This document shows, piece by piece, positions 57,003-64,000 of a stretch of DNA of 64,000 nucleotides. The stretch is from Streptomyces actinomycinicus. GTDB lineage: Bacteria > Actinomycetota > Actinomycetes > Streptomycetales > Streptomycetaceae. Below the pieces are notes generated by a model. The model had not been told where the DNA came from. It did not search any database and saw nothing but the letters and a program-made list of their open reading frames with translations. The stretch lies in contig NZ_JAERRK010000004.1 of assembly GCF_016741775.1 (NCBI RefSeq), positions 434,001-498,000 on the forward strand, given 5' to 3'. The stretch's first letter is position 1, and each line of letters opens with the position of its first letter. The translations under genes and the position numbers were made by a program.

Positions 57003-58199
57003 TCAGTGACGGCGCCGGGTGTTGAGCCGGGCGGCCCGACGCGTCAGATGGTCGCGCTCGGCGAGGTCGGGGGCCTTGTGGGCCGCCTCGGCGTACAGTC
57101 GCGCCGCCGTCTCCAGGTCGCCGTCGCGCTCGTGGAGGTACGCCGCCACCGCGGTGTGGCGGGGCAGTGAGTCATCCAGTTCCGCGAGCGCCGCCAGGCC
57201 GGCCCGCGGCCCGTCGGCCTCGCCCACGGCGACGGCGCGGTTGAGCCGGACGACCGGGCTGCCGGTCAGGCCCACGAGTTCGTCGTACCACTCGACGATC
57301 TGCACCCAGTCGGTCTCCTCGGCGGTGGGCGCGTCGGCGTGCAGGGCCGCCACGGCGGCCTGGGCCTGGAACTCGCCCAGCCGGTCCCGGGCGAGGGCCC
57401 CCTGCAGGATCGCGACGCCCTCGGCGATCGCCTCGGTGTCCCACCGGCCGCGGTCCTGCTCGCCGAGCGGTACGAGGCTGCCGTCGGGCGCGGTCCGGGC
57501 GGCGCGGCGGGCGTGGTGGAGCAGCATGAGCGCGAGCAGTCCCGCCACCTCGGGGTGGTCGACCCGGGCCGAGAGCTGCCGGGTGAGCCGGATGGCCTCG
57601 GCGGCGAGGTCGACGTCCCCGGAGTAGCCCTCGTTGAAGACGAGGTAGAGGACGCGCAGCACGGTCGCGACGTCGCCGGGCCGGTCGAACCGCACGCCGG
57701 AGACCGTGCGCTTGGCCCGGCTGATCCGCTGCGCCATGGTGGCCTCGGGCACCAGGTAGGCCTGTGCGATCTGGCGGGTGGTCAGGCCGCCGACGGCGCG
57801 CAGGGTGAGCGCGACCGCGGACGCCGGTGTCAGCGAGGGGTGGGCGCACAGGAAGTAGAGCTGGAGCGTGTCGTCCGCCTCGGGTGCGCGGCCGGGCTCC
57901 GGCTCGGCGTCGACGAGGTCCTCGCGCCGGCGGCGGGCGACGTCCGCCCGGGTCGCGTCGAGGAACTTGCGCCAGGCCACGGTGACCAGCCAGCCCTTGG
58001 CGTCGCGAACGGGGTCTCCCCCGGCCGAACGGAGCAGAGGGCCCGCGGACGGGCCGGACGGCCGGCCGCGGACCGCCTCGACCAGCGCGTCCTGTACGGC
58101 GTCCTCGGCCGCCGCGAAGTCGGCTCCGCGGCGGACGAGCACGGCGATCACGCCGGGCGTGAGGCTCCTGAGGAGGGCCTCGTCCATGGCCGAGGTCAC
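57003..58199 (-). CDS. ECF42-type RNA polymerase sigma factor with C-terminal TPR-like domain
   Basis: 398 residues. Sigma region 2 includes ADFAAAEDAVQDALVEAV and DAKGWLVTVAWRKFLDATRADVARRRRED; region 4 (LTTRQIAQAYLVPEATMAQRISRAKRTV) follows. The long C-terminal half (from about 175 to 398, with ETDWVQIVEWYDELVGLTGSPVVRLNRAVAV) is the extension typical of ECF42. The start is GTG 58199 (GTGA overlap with the DGPF gene). ATG 58187 is possible. Confidence 0.93.
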   Translation of the reverse strand: MTSAMDEALLRSLTPGVIAVLVRRGADFAAAEDAVQDALVEAVRGRPSGPSAGPLLRSAGGDPVRDAKGWLVTVAWRKFLDATRADVARRRREDLVDAEPEPGRAPEADDTLQLYFLCAHPSLTPASAVALTLRAVGGLTTRQIAQAYLVPEATMAQRISRAKRTVSGVRFDRPGDVATVLRVLYLVFNEGYSGDVDLAAEAIRLTRQLSARVDHPEVAGLLALMLLHHARRAARTAPDGSLVPLGEQDRGRWDTEAIAEGVAILQGALARDRLGEFQAQAAVAALHADAPTAEETDWVQIVEWYDELVGLTGSPVVRLNRAVAVGEADGPRAGLAALAELDDSLPRHTAVAAYLHERDGDLETAARLYAEAAHKAPDLAERDHLTRRAARLNTRRRH

Positions 58200-58603
58200 T
58201 CCGTGATGGTGGGCGGCGCCGACAGGAACGGGCGCAGCTCGAGCCACTCGTGGATGGGCTCGCCGCCCGCGCCGGGGGCGGCCGACAGCTCCCCGGCCAG
58301 TTCGACGGCGCGCTCGTGGCTGTCGACGTCGATCACCATCCAGCCGGCGATGAGGTCCTTGGTCTCGGCGAACGGGCCATCGGTGACCGGCGGCCGCCCC
58401 TCGCCGTCGTACCGGACCCAGGTCCCCTCGGGGGCGAGCGCCTGCGCGTCGACGAACTCGCCGGTCTTCTCGAGCCGGGCGGCGAAGTCCTGCATGTACT
58501 GCACGTGGGCCGAGATCTCCTTTGGTGTCCACCGGTCCATGGGCACGCAGTTGGCCGGGGCCGGCGCGCCGCGGTAGTGCTTGAGCAGCAGGTACTTGGC
58601 CAT
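58196..58603 (-). CDS. DGPF/YCII-domain protein
   Basis: 135 residues. MAKYLLLKHYRG starts a YCII fold, and PVTDGPFAETKD contains the DGPF motif. DGPF proteins are encoded with ECF42 sigma factors in many actinobacteria and are thought to be regulated by them or to act with them. The stop overlaps the sigma start, so they are coupled. GAGGAG precedes the ATG. Confidence 0.93.
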   Translation of the reverse strand: MAKYLLLKHYRGAPAPANCVPMDRWTPKEISAHVQYMQDFAARLEKTGEFVDAQALAPEGTWVRYDGEGRPPVTDGPFAETKDLIAGWMVIDVDSHERAVELAGELSAAPGAGGEPIHEWLELRPFLSAPPTITE

Positions 58604-58732
58604 CAGGGTTCTCCTCGGTGCTGGTGTGGCCCATTGTGGCCGCACTCACCCCGGGGACGGAGCCGGTCGCGGGTTCTCGACATCGCCGGCCAGGATTTTC
58701 CCGGGGATTTTCCGGGAGGCCCGTCGCAAGGC

Positions 58733-58768
58733 TCCGCCGGCGGCCCGGGGGGACAGGCCGCCGGCGGA
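58733..58768. other. Strong hairpin between divergent genes
   Basis: A 13-bp perfect stem (58733-58745 with 58756-58768) and a 10-base loop lie in the gap between divergent starts, where no terminator is needed. Two copies of GGATTTTCC are found nearby (about 58693 and 58705). Function unknown. Confidence 0.5.
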
Positions 58769-58891
58769 GATGCCACGCCCGGGACGGGGGGACGGCCCCG
58801 GGCGGCTCAGTCCTCGGATGCCCCGCTTTCCGGCAAGTACGCACCGCAGTTCGAGCCGGTCGTCGGCCCCGGGACGGCATAAGCTCGGCAG

Positions 58892-59512
58892 ATGGCGAAG
58901 TACTTCGACGTGCACCCCGACAACCCGCAGCCGCGCAGCATCGCCCAGATCGCCGACGCGGTCCGCTCGGACGCACTCATCGCATACCCGACCGACTCCT
59001 GCTACGCGCTCGGCTGCCGGCTCGGCAGCCGGGACGGCATGGACCGGATCCGCTCCATCCGCCGGCTGGACGACCGGCACCACTTCACGCTGATGTGCCG
59101 GGACTTCGCACAGCTCGGCCAGTTCGTCCGGGTGGACAACGACGTGTTCCGGGCCGTGAAGGCGTCGACGCCCGGCAGCTACACGTTCATCCTGCCCGCC
59201 ACCCGTGAGGTGCCGCGCATGCTGCAGCACCCGAAGAAGAAGACCGTGGGCGTGCGCATCCCCGACCATGTGGTCACCCAGGCGCTGCTGGCCGAGCTGG
59301 GCGAGCCGCTGCTGTCCAGCACACTGCTGCTGCCGGACGAGGACGAGCCGATGACCCAGGGCTGGGAGATCAAGGACCGGCTCGACCACACGGTGGACGC
59401 CGTGGTCGACTCGGGCGACTGCGGCACCGAGCCGACGACCGTGGTCGACTTCTCCAGCGGGGAGGCGGAGATCGTCCGCAGGGGGGCCGGGGACACCGAC
59501 CGCTTCGAGTGA
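58892..59512 (+). CDS. Sua5/YciO/YrdC family protein (threonylcarbamoyl-AMP synthase-like)
   Basis: 206 residues. The YrdC core is visible: ALIAYPTDSCYALGCRLG, IRRLDDRHHFTLMCRDFAQL, the CO2/threonine and ATP region SYTFILPATREVPRML, and KKKTVGVRIP. The set suits YciO more than TsaC, because the N terminus and KKTVG loop are YciO-like. Role in tRNA t6A synthesis is inferred. Confidence 0.9.
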   Translation: MAKYFDVHPDNPQPRSIAQIADAVRSDALIAYPTDSCYALGCRLGSRDGMDRIRSIRRLDDRHHFTLMCRDFAQLGQFVRVDNDVFRAVKASTPGSYTFILPATREVPRMLQHPKKKTVGVRIPDHVVTQALLAELGEPLLSSTLLLPDEDEPMTQGWEIKDRLDHTVDAVVDSGDCGTEPTTVVDFSSGEAEIVRRGAGDTDRFE

Positions 59513-59626
59513 GCGGGCGGCACCCGGACGGCGGCTTCCTGATCATGCGTGACAGCATGGCCGCGACCGTGGCGCCGGCACCCGTCCGCCGGCCGCCACC
59601 CATCCCCGAGGAAAGGCCTTCTCCCC

Positions 59627-60382
59627 ATGGCCGATGTCCAGGCGACCGCCGTCGACATCCCGACCGAGGACGGCGTCGCCGACGCCTACCTCGTCCATCC
59701 GGCCGACGGACGGCCCCGCCCGGCCGTACTGCTCTACCAGGACGCCTACGGGCTGCGCCCGCACCTGCGGTCGATGGCCGACCGGCTGGCCGGGGCCGGC
59801 TACACGGTGCTGGTGCCGAACGTGTTCTACCGCCTCGGCCGGGCGCCGGTCCTGGACCTGCCCGAGTTCATCGACCCGGGCGCCGACCCCACGATCTGGG
59901 AGCGGCTCGGTCCGGTGCTGGCCGCGCTGACGCCGGAGATGGTCAAGCGGGACGCGGGCGCCTTCCTGCGGCTGCTGGCCGACTGCCCGCAGGCGGCGGA
60001 CGGCCCGGTCGCGCTGACCGGCTACTGCATGGGCGCCCGGCTCGCCCTGTGGACCGCGGGCGCCCACCCGGACCGGGTGGCCGCGGCGGCCGGGTTCCAC
60101 GGCGGCAGCCTCGCCACAGACGCCCCGGGCAGCCCGCACCTGGAGGCCCCGCGCATCACCGCGGAGCTGTATTTCGGCCACGCCGACGAGGACCCCTCGC
60201 TGCCTCCGGAACAGGCGGCGCGGTTCGAGGAGGCGCTGTCGACGGCCGGGGTGCGGCACACCTGCGAGGTGTACGCCGGGGCGCACCACGGCTACACCCA
60301 GGCGGACACCCCCGCCTACGACCGGGCCGCCGACGAGCGGCACTGGGCCGCCCTCCTGGACCTGCTCAAGCGGACGTTCTGA
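59627..60382 (+). CDS. Dienelactone hydrolase family protein
   Basis: 251 residues, alpha/beta-hydrolase fold. The nucleophile is Cys in TGYCMGARLAL, as in true dienelactone hydrolases, and GAHHGYT has the catalytic His. YQDAYGLRPHLRSMADRLA is the family segment near residue 40. The ATG at 59627 is after GAGGAAAGG. Confidence 0.9.
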   Translation: MADVQATAVDIPTEDGVADAYLVHPADGRPRPAVLLYQDAYGLRPHLRSMADRLAGAGYTVLVPNVFYRLGRAPVLDLPEFIDPGADPTIWERLGPVLAALTPEMVKRDAGAFLRLLADCPQAADGPVALTGYCMGARLALWTAGAHPDRVAAAAGFHGGSLATDAPGSPHLEAPRITAELYFGHADEDPSLPPEQAARFEEALSTAGVRHTCEVYAGAHHGYTQADTPAYDRAADERHWAALLDLLKRTF

Positions 60383-60438
60383 CACCCGGGCCCGGCGCCC
60401 CGCGGGACGCGGGCGCCGGGCCGATCCGGTTCGACTCA

Positions 60439-60480
60439 TTGACATGTACTCGGCTCGGCACGACGCTGAGAGCGCTCTCA
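60439..60480 (+). promoter_or_regulatory. Promoter with LacI-type operator upstream of the GH64 gene
   Basis: TTGACA at 60439-60444 is a good -35; the -10 about 17 bases later is weak. TGAGAGCGCTCTCA at 60467-60480 is a perfect 14-bp palindrome of the LacI/CebR-box type (CebR: TGGGAGCGCTCCCA), at the expected start region. This fits sugar-responsive control of the beta-1,3-glucanase. Confidence 0.65.
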
Positions 60481-60485
60481 AACAG

Positions 60486-60504
60486 GTACGGACCAAGTCC
60501 GTAC
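60486..60504. promoter_or_regulatory. Second perfect palindrome before the GH64 gene
   Basis: GTACGGAC-CAA-GTCCGTAC (8-bp arms) starts six bases after the LacI-type operator and ends 28 bases before the start codon. It may be a second operator or a 5' UTR hairpin. Confidence 0.45.
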
Positions 60505-60532
60505 GGCCCCGACCCCCACACGGAGGTGGAGA

Positions 60533-61732
60533 GTGCCTCACACGCTCGCACGCCCCGCAGTGTCCCTGGCCGCCGCCGCGGCGCTGGCCGGCGGACTGCT
60601 CGCGCTCGGTGCACCCGGCCGCGCCCAAGCGGCCGTCCCCGACACCGTCCCGCTGAAGATCACCAACAGTTCGGGCCGCTCCGAACCCGTCTACGTCTAC
60701 GACCTCGGCACCCAGTTGTCCTCGGGACGGCAGGGCTGGGCGGACGCGAACGGCGCCTTCCACGCCTGGCCGGCGGGCGGGAACCCGCCGACCCCCGCTC
60801 CGGACGCGGCGATTCCGGGTCCGGCGGCCGGACAGTCGAAGACGATCCGCATCCCGAAGTTCTCCGGCCGGATCTACTTCTCCTACGGCCGCAAGCTCGA
60901 CTTCCGGCTCACCACCGGCGGACTCGTGCAGCCGGCGGTGCAGAACCCCTCCGACCCCAACCGGGACATCCTCTTCAACTGGTCGGAGTACACGCTCAAC
61001 GACTCCGGCCTGTGGCTCAACAGCACCCAGGTGGACATGTTCTCGGCGCCGTACGCGGTCGGCGTGCAGCGGGCCGACGGCAGCGTGAGCAGCACCGGGC
61101 ATCTGAAGCCCGGGGGCTGGACCGGCTTCTTCGACGCGCTGCGCGGTCGGCCGGGCGGCTGGGCGGGCCTGATCCAGACGCGTCCCGACGGCACCGTGCT
61201 GCGTGCGCTCTCCCCGCTGTACGGCGTGGAGACCGGCGCGCTGCCCGCGAACGTGATGGACGACTACGTCAACCGCGTCTGGCGGAAGTACACGACGTCG
61301 GCCCTGACGGTCACGCCGTTCGCGGACCGGCCGGGCACGAAGTACTACGGCCGGGTCTCGGGTGACGTCATGAACTTCACCGACTCCTCGGGCGCGGTCG
61401 TCACCAGCTTCCGCAAGCCGGACGCGGCCAGCATCTTCGGCTGTCACAAGCTGCTGGACGCCCCCAACGACCAGGTCCGCGGCCCCATCTCCCGTACGCT
61501 GTGCGCCGGTTTCAACCGCTCGACCCTGCTGGTCCACCCCAGCCAGCCGGACACCACCACGGCGGACTTCTACAAGGACCCGGTGACCAACCACTACGCG
61601 CGCGAGGTCCACGCGCGGACGGCCGACGGCAAGGCGTACGCGTTCGCCTTCGACGACGTCGGCAACCAGGAGTCACTGGTGCACGACGGCAGCCCGCGGC
61701 AGGCATATCTGACGCTGGATCCGCTGAGCTGA
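60533..61732 (+). CDS. Secreted GH64 beta-1,3-glucanase
   Basis: A 399-residue precursor with a signal peptide (MPHTLARPAVSLAAAAALAGG, cleavage near AQAA-V). FNWSEYTLN holds the proposed catalytic Glu, and TQVDMFSAPYAVGV has the Asp 16 residues later, the spacing of GH64 laminaripentaose-producing enzymes. There is no carbohydrate-binding module. The GTG is after GGAGGTGG. Substrate: beta-1,3-glucans such as laminarin. Confidence 0.93.
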   Translation: MPHTLARPAVSLAAAAALAGGLLALGAPGRAQAAVPDTVPLKITNSSGRSEPVYVYDLGTQLSSGRQGWADANGAFHAWPAGGNPPTPAPDAAIPGPAAGQSKTIRIPKFSGRIYFSYGRKLDFRLTTGGLVQPAVQNPSDPNRDILFNWSEYTLNDSGLWLNSTQVDMFSAPYAVGVQRADGSVSSTGHLKPGGWTGFFDALRGRPGGWAGLIQTRPDGTVLRALSPLYGVETGALPANVMDDYVNRVWRKYTTSALTVTPFADRPGTKYYGRVSGDVMNFTDSSGAVVTSFRKPDAASIFGCHKLLDAPNDQVRGPISRTLCAGFNRSTLLVHPSQPDTTTADFYKDPVTNHYAREVHARTADGKAYAFAFDDVGNQESLVHDGSPRQAYLTLDPLS

Positions 61733-61739
61733 CACGGCA

Positions 61740-61772
61740 CGGTCCCGCACCCGGTGAACGGGTGCGGGACCG
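61740..61772. terminator. Bidirectional hairpin terminator
   Basis: A perfect 14-bp stem (61740-61753 with 61759-61772) and loop GTGAA, between the convergent GH64 and M4 protease genes. Confidence 0.9.
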
Positions 61773-61790
61773 CGGTCGTCAGCGCCGGGC

Positions 61791-64000
61791 TCAGCCGGTC
61801 GTCAGGGCGGTGTCGTCCACGACGAAGCTGGTCTGCAGCGAGGAGTCCTCCACGCCGTTGAACTTCAGCGTGACCGTCGAGCCCGCCAGCGAGGACAGGT
61901 CGAAGGTCTTCTGGCTGTAGCCGGAGGCCTTGTTGAGGTTCGAGTAGGTCGCCAGGGTCTTCGAACCGGCGGTCACCGTCAGCTTGTCGTACTGGGTGCC
62001 GGTGGTGGTCTCGTCGCTGTCGATGTGCAGGTAGAAGGTCAGGGTCGCCTTGCAGCCCGCGGGGATCGTCACCGACTGGGACAGCGTGTCGGTGTGCGTG
62101 CTGCCGTAGCCGTCCAGCCAGGCCTTGTAGGAGCCGCTGTGGGACGCCTCACCGCTGTCGGTGGTGATGACGCCGCTGGTCGCGCTCCAGCCGGTGCTGC
62201 CGGACTCGAAGCCCGGGTTGCTCAGCAGCTGGGTGGAGTTGCAGCCGCCGCCGGTCGTGCTGACCGTCCAGCCGAAGGTGGCGGTGCCGGTCGCGCCGGT
62301 GGAGTCGGTCACCGTGACGGTGGTGCTGGACGAGCCCGCCGTGGTGGGCGTGCCGGAGATCAGGCCGGTCGAGCTGTTGATCGACAGACCGGCCGGCAGA
62401 CCGGAGGCGCTGTAGCTCAGTGCGCCGCTGTTGGTGCTGCTCGCCTGGATCTGCAGGCTCACGGCGGTGCCGACGGTGGCGGACTGGCTGCCCGGGTTGG
62501 TGACCGTCACCCCGTTGGCGGGCGGGTTGATGTGGCTGCCGACGTTGATGCCGGCGAACGCGTTGCCCACTCCGGCGTACTGGGTGGAGTTGGTGCCGTA
62601 CAGCGCGGCGGCGGCGTTCAGCGCGGCGGTGCGGGCGCCCGCGTAGTTGGTGCTGGACGTCATGTACGACGTCAGCGCCTTGTACCAGATCTGCAGCGCG
62701 GCGGCCCGGCCGATGCCGGTGACGGCGACGCCGTCAGAGGTCGGGCTGTTGTAGGTCACGCCGTTGATGACCTTGGTGCCGCTGCCCTCGGACAGCAGGT
62801 AGAACATGTGGTTCGCCGGGCCCGAGGAGTAGTGCACGTCGAGGTTGCCGACGCCGGAGTACCAGCTGTCCGCCGAGCCGCCGTCCTTGCTCGGCTTGTC
62901 CATGTACCGCAGCGGCGAGCCGTCGCCGTTGATGTCGATCTTCTCGCCGATGAGGTAGTCACCGACGTCCTTGGAGTTGTTCGCGTAGAACTCCACACCG
63001 GTGCCGAAGATGTCGGAGGTGGCCTCGTTCAGGCCGCCCGACTCGCCGCTGTACTCCAGGCCGGCGGTGTTGGAGGTGACACCGTGGCTCATCTCGTGGC
63101 CGGCCACGTCCAGCGAGGTCAGGGCGTGCGTGTTGCCCGAGCCGTCGCCGTAGGTCATGCAGAAGCAGTCGTCGTCCCAGAAGGCGTTGACGTAGCCGCT
63201 GCTGTAGTGGACACGGCTGTAGGCGGCGACGCCGTCGTTCTTGATGCCGCTGCGGCCGAAGGTGTTCTTGTAGAAGTCCCAGGTCTCCTGGGCACCGTAG
63301 GCGGCGTCGGCGCCCGCGGTCTGGGTGTTGGAGCCGGTCCCGTCGCCCCAGACGTCGTCCGCGTCGGTGAACAGGGTGCCGGTGCCGGAGGTCCCCCGGT
63401 TGAGGTTGTACGTCTTGTGCCCGCCGCGCGTGGTGTCGTACAGCTGGTACGTCGAACCCGACAGCGTCGTGTTCAGCGAGACGGTGCCGCTGTACTGGGT
63501 GTTGCCGGTGCCGGTCTTGACGGCCTGGAACCGGTACAGCTCCTTGCCGGTGGTGGCGTCGGTGACGACGTGCAGCTGGCTGGGCGTACCGTCGTCCTGG
63601 AAGCCGCCGATCACCGTCTCCCAGGCGAGCTTCGGGGCGCCGCTGCCGGCCCAGATCACCTTGCGGGCGCTGTCCGTGGTGGGCTTCACGGCGTCCAGGG
63701 ACTTCGCGGTCTTCAGCGCCTTGGCCCCGGCGGCGGCCTTGGTGAAGGTCGCGGTGGTCGAACGCACCTGGATCTTGCGCTTGTTGTTGAACGTCGTGCT
63801 CACGGTCCCCTTGGCCACCGAGGCGGGCGGGGTGTGCACGACGAGGTCGCCGCCGAGCACGGGCAGGCCGGCGTACGTGCGCTCGTACCGCGTGTGCAGG
63901 GTGCCGTCGTTGTCCTTGACGACGTCCCTGACGACCAGCTTCTCCTGGGCGCCGAGCCCGAGGGTGCGGGCGGTGGCGGCGGTCTTCTGCCGGGCGCTCT
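61791..64000 (-). CDS. Secreted M4 (thermolysin-like) metalloprotease, 5' part missing
   Basis: The frame is open to the right edge; about 735 residues are seen. In order: the end of the FTP propeptide (RTLGLGAQEKLVVRDVV), PepSY-type propeptide, M4 domain with zinc site VAGHEMSHGVT and GLNEATSDIFG, the M4 C-terminal helical region, an Ig-like (He-PIG) domain with SGLPAGLSINSSTGLISGTPT, and a C-terminal beta-domain with NPGFESGSTGWSA that likely binds substrate. It would be a secreted neutral protease. The signal peptide should lie beyond the window. Confidence 0.95.
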   Translation of the reverse strand, partial: SARQKTAATARTLGLGAQEKLVVRDVVKDNDGTLHTRYERTYAGLPVLGGDLVVHTPPASVAKGTVSTTFNNKRKIQVRSTTATFTKAAAGAKALKTAKSLDAVKPTTDSARKVIWAGSGAPKLAWETVIGGFQDDGTPSQLHVVTDATTGKELYRFQAVKTGTGNTQYSGTVSLNTTLSGSTYQLYDTTRGGHKTYNLNRGTSGTGTLFTDADDVWGDGTGSNTQTAGADAAYGAQETWDFYKNTFGRSGIKNDGVAAYSRVHYSSGYVNAFWDDDCFCMTYGDGSGNTHALTSLDVAGHEMSHGVTSNTAGLEYSGESGGLNEATSDIFGTGVEFYANNSKDVGDYLIGEKIDINGDGSPLRYMDKPSKDGGSADSWYSGVGNLDVHYSSGPANHMFYLLSEGSGTKVINGVTYNSPTSDGVAVTGIGRAAALQIWYKALTSYMTSSTNYAGARTAALNAAAALYGTNSTQYAGVGNAFAGINVGSHINPPANGVTVTNPGSQSATVGTAVSLQIQASSTNSGALSYSASGLPAGLSINSSTGLISGTPTTAGSSSTTVTVTDSTGATGTATFGWTVSTTGGGCNSTQLLSNPGFESGSTGWSATSGVITTDSGEASHSGSYKAWLDGYGSTHTDTLSQSVTIPAGCKATLTFYLHIDSDETTTGTQYDKLTVTAGSKTLATYSNLNKASGYSQKTFDLSSLAGSTVTLKFNGVEDSSLQTSFVVDDTALTTG

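Overview
The base composition (about 72% GC with strong G/C at third codon positions), frequent GTG starts, dense purine-rich ribosome sites, and the families present (ANTAR/SpoIIE phosphatases, SCO6745-type protein, ECF42 sigma with DGPF partner, class F sortase) point to a Streptomyces chromosome arm or a close actinomycete. Both edges cut genes: a secreted phosphodiesterase at the left, and an M4 metalloprotease (start missing) at the right.

Region 1 (1-8.3 kb): stress and signalling. A hydrophobic small protein and a CsbD protein are followed by an anti-sigma-type ATPase. A PAS/GAF/SpoIIE phosphatase comes next, then a very large hybrid histidine kinase with five tandem 92-residue HAMP units and two receivers, one of which has lost its phosphoacceptor Asp.

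Region 2 (8.5-26.8 kb): a selenium and formate respiration island. It holds a TPP enzyme, a QcrB-like cytochrome b, a formate dehydrogenase iron-sulfur subunit, an NrfD-like membrane subunit, a HAD hydrolase, a cytochrome oxidase block (ctaC, ctaD and two small membrane proteins) and a molybdopterin formate dehydrogenase. The catalytic residue of that dehydrogenase is encoded by an in-frame TGA, followed by a bacterial SECIS-like hairpin with apical loop GGUCU. Beside it lies the full selenocysteine machinery: selD, selC (tRNA-Sec), selB and selA. selB runs antisense into selC, so that its TGA stop is the reverse complement of the tRNA anticodon.

Region 3 (27-44.5 kb): mixed functions. These include a MASE1 membrane protein, a second SpoIIE phosphatase, a long-form GAPDH, a secreted M9-type peptidase, LysR, PadR, HxlR and TetR regulators, an imine-reductase-like enzyme, a GDSL hydrolase, a class F sortase with a likely wall-anchored partner, and a secreted streptogramin-lyase-like beta-propeller.

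Region 4 (44.6-51 kb): two small natural-product loci. One is a cyclodipeptide synthase coupled to a CYP121-like P450. The other is a graspetide set (precursor peptide and ATP-grasp ligase) followed by a Gfo/Idh/MocA oxidoreductase.

Region 5 (51-64 kb): a membrane SpoIIE phosphatase, an Lrp regulator with a class III aminotransferase, a secreted serine hydrolase, an ECF42 sigma factor with its DGPF protein, a Sua5/YrdC protein, a dienelactone hydrolase, a GH64 beta-1,3-glucanase under a perfect LacI-type palindrome, and the truncated thermolysin-like protease. The window has one RNA gene (selC), no insertion sequence, no CRISPR array, and many short tandem repeats and strong hairpin terminators between genes.
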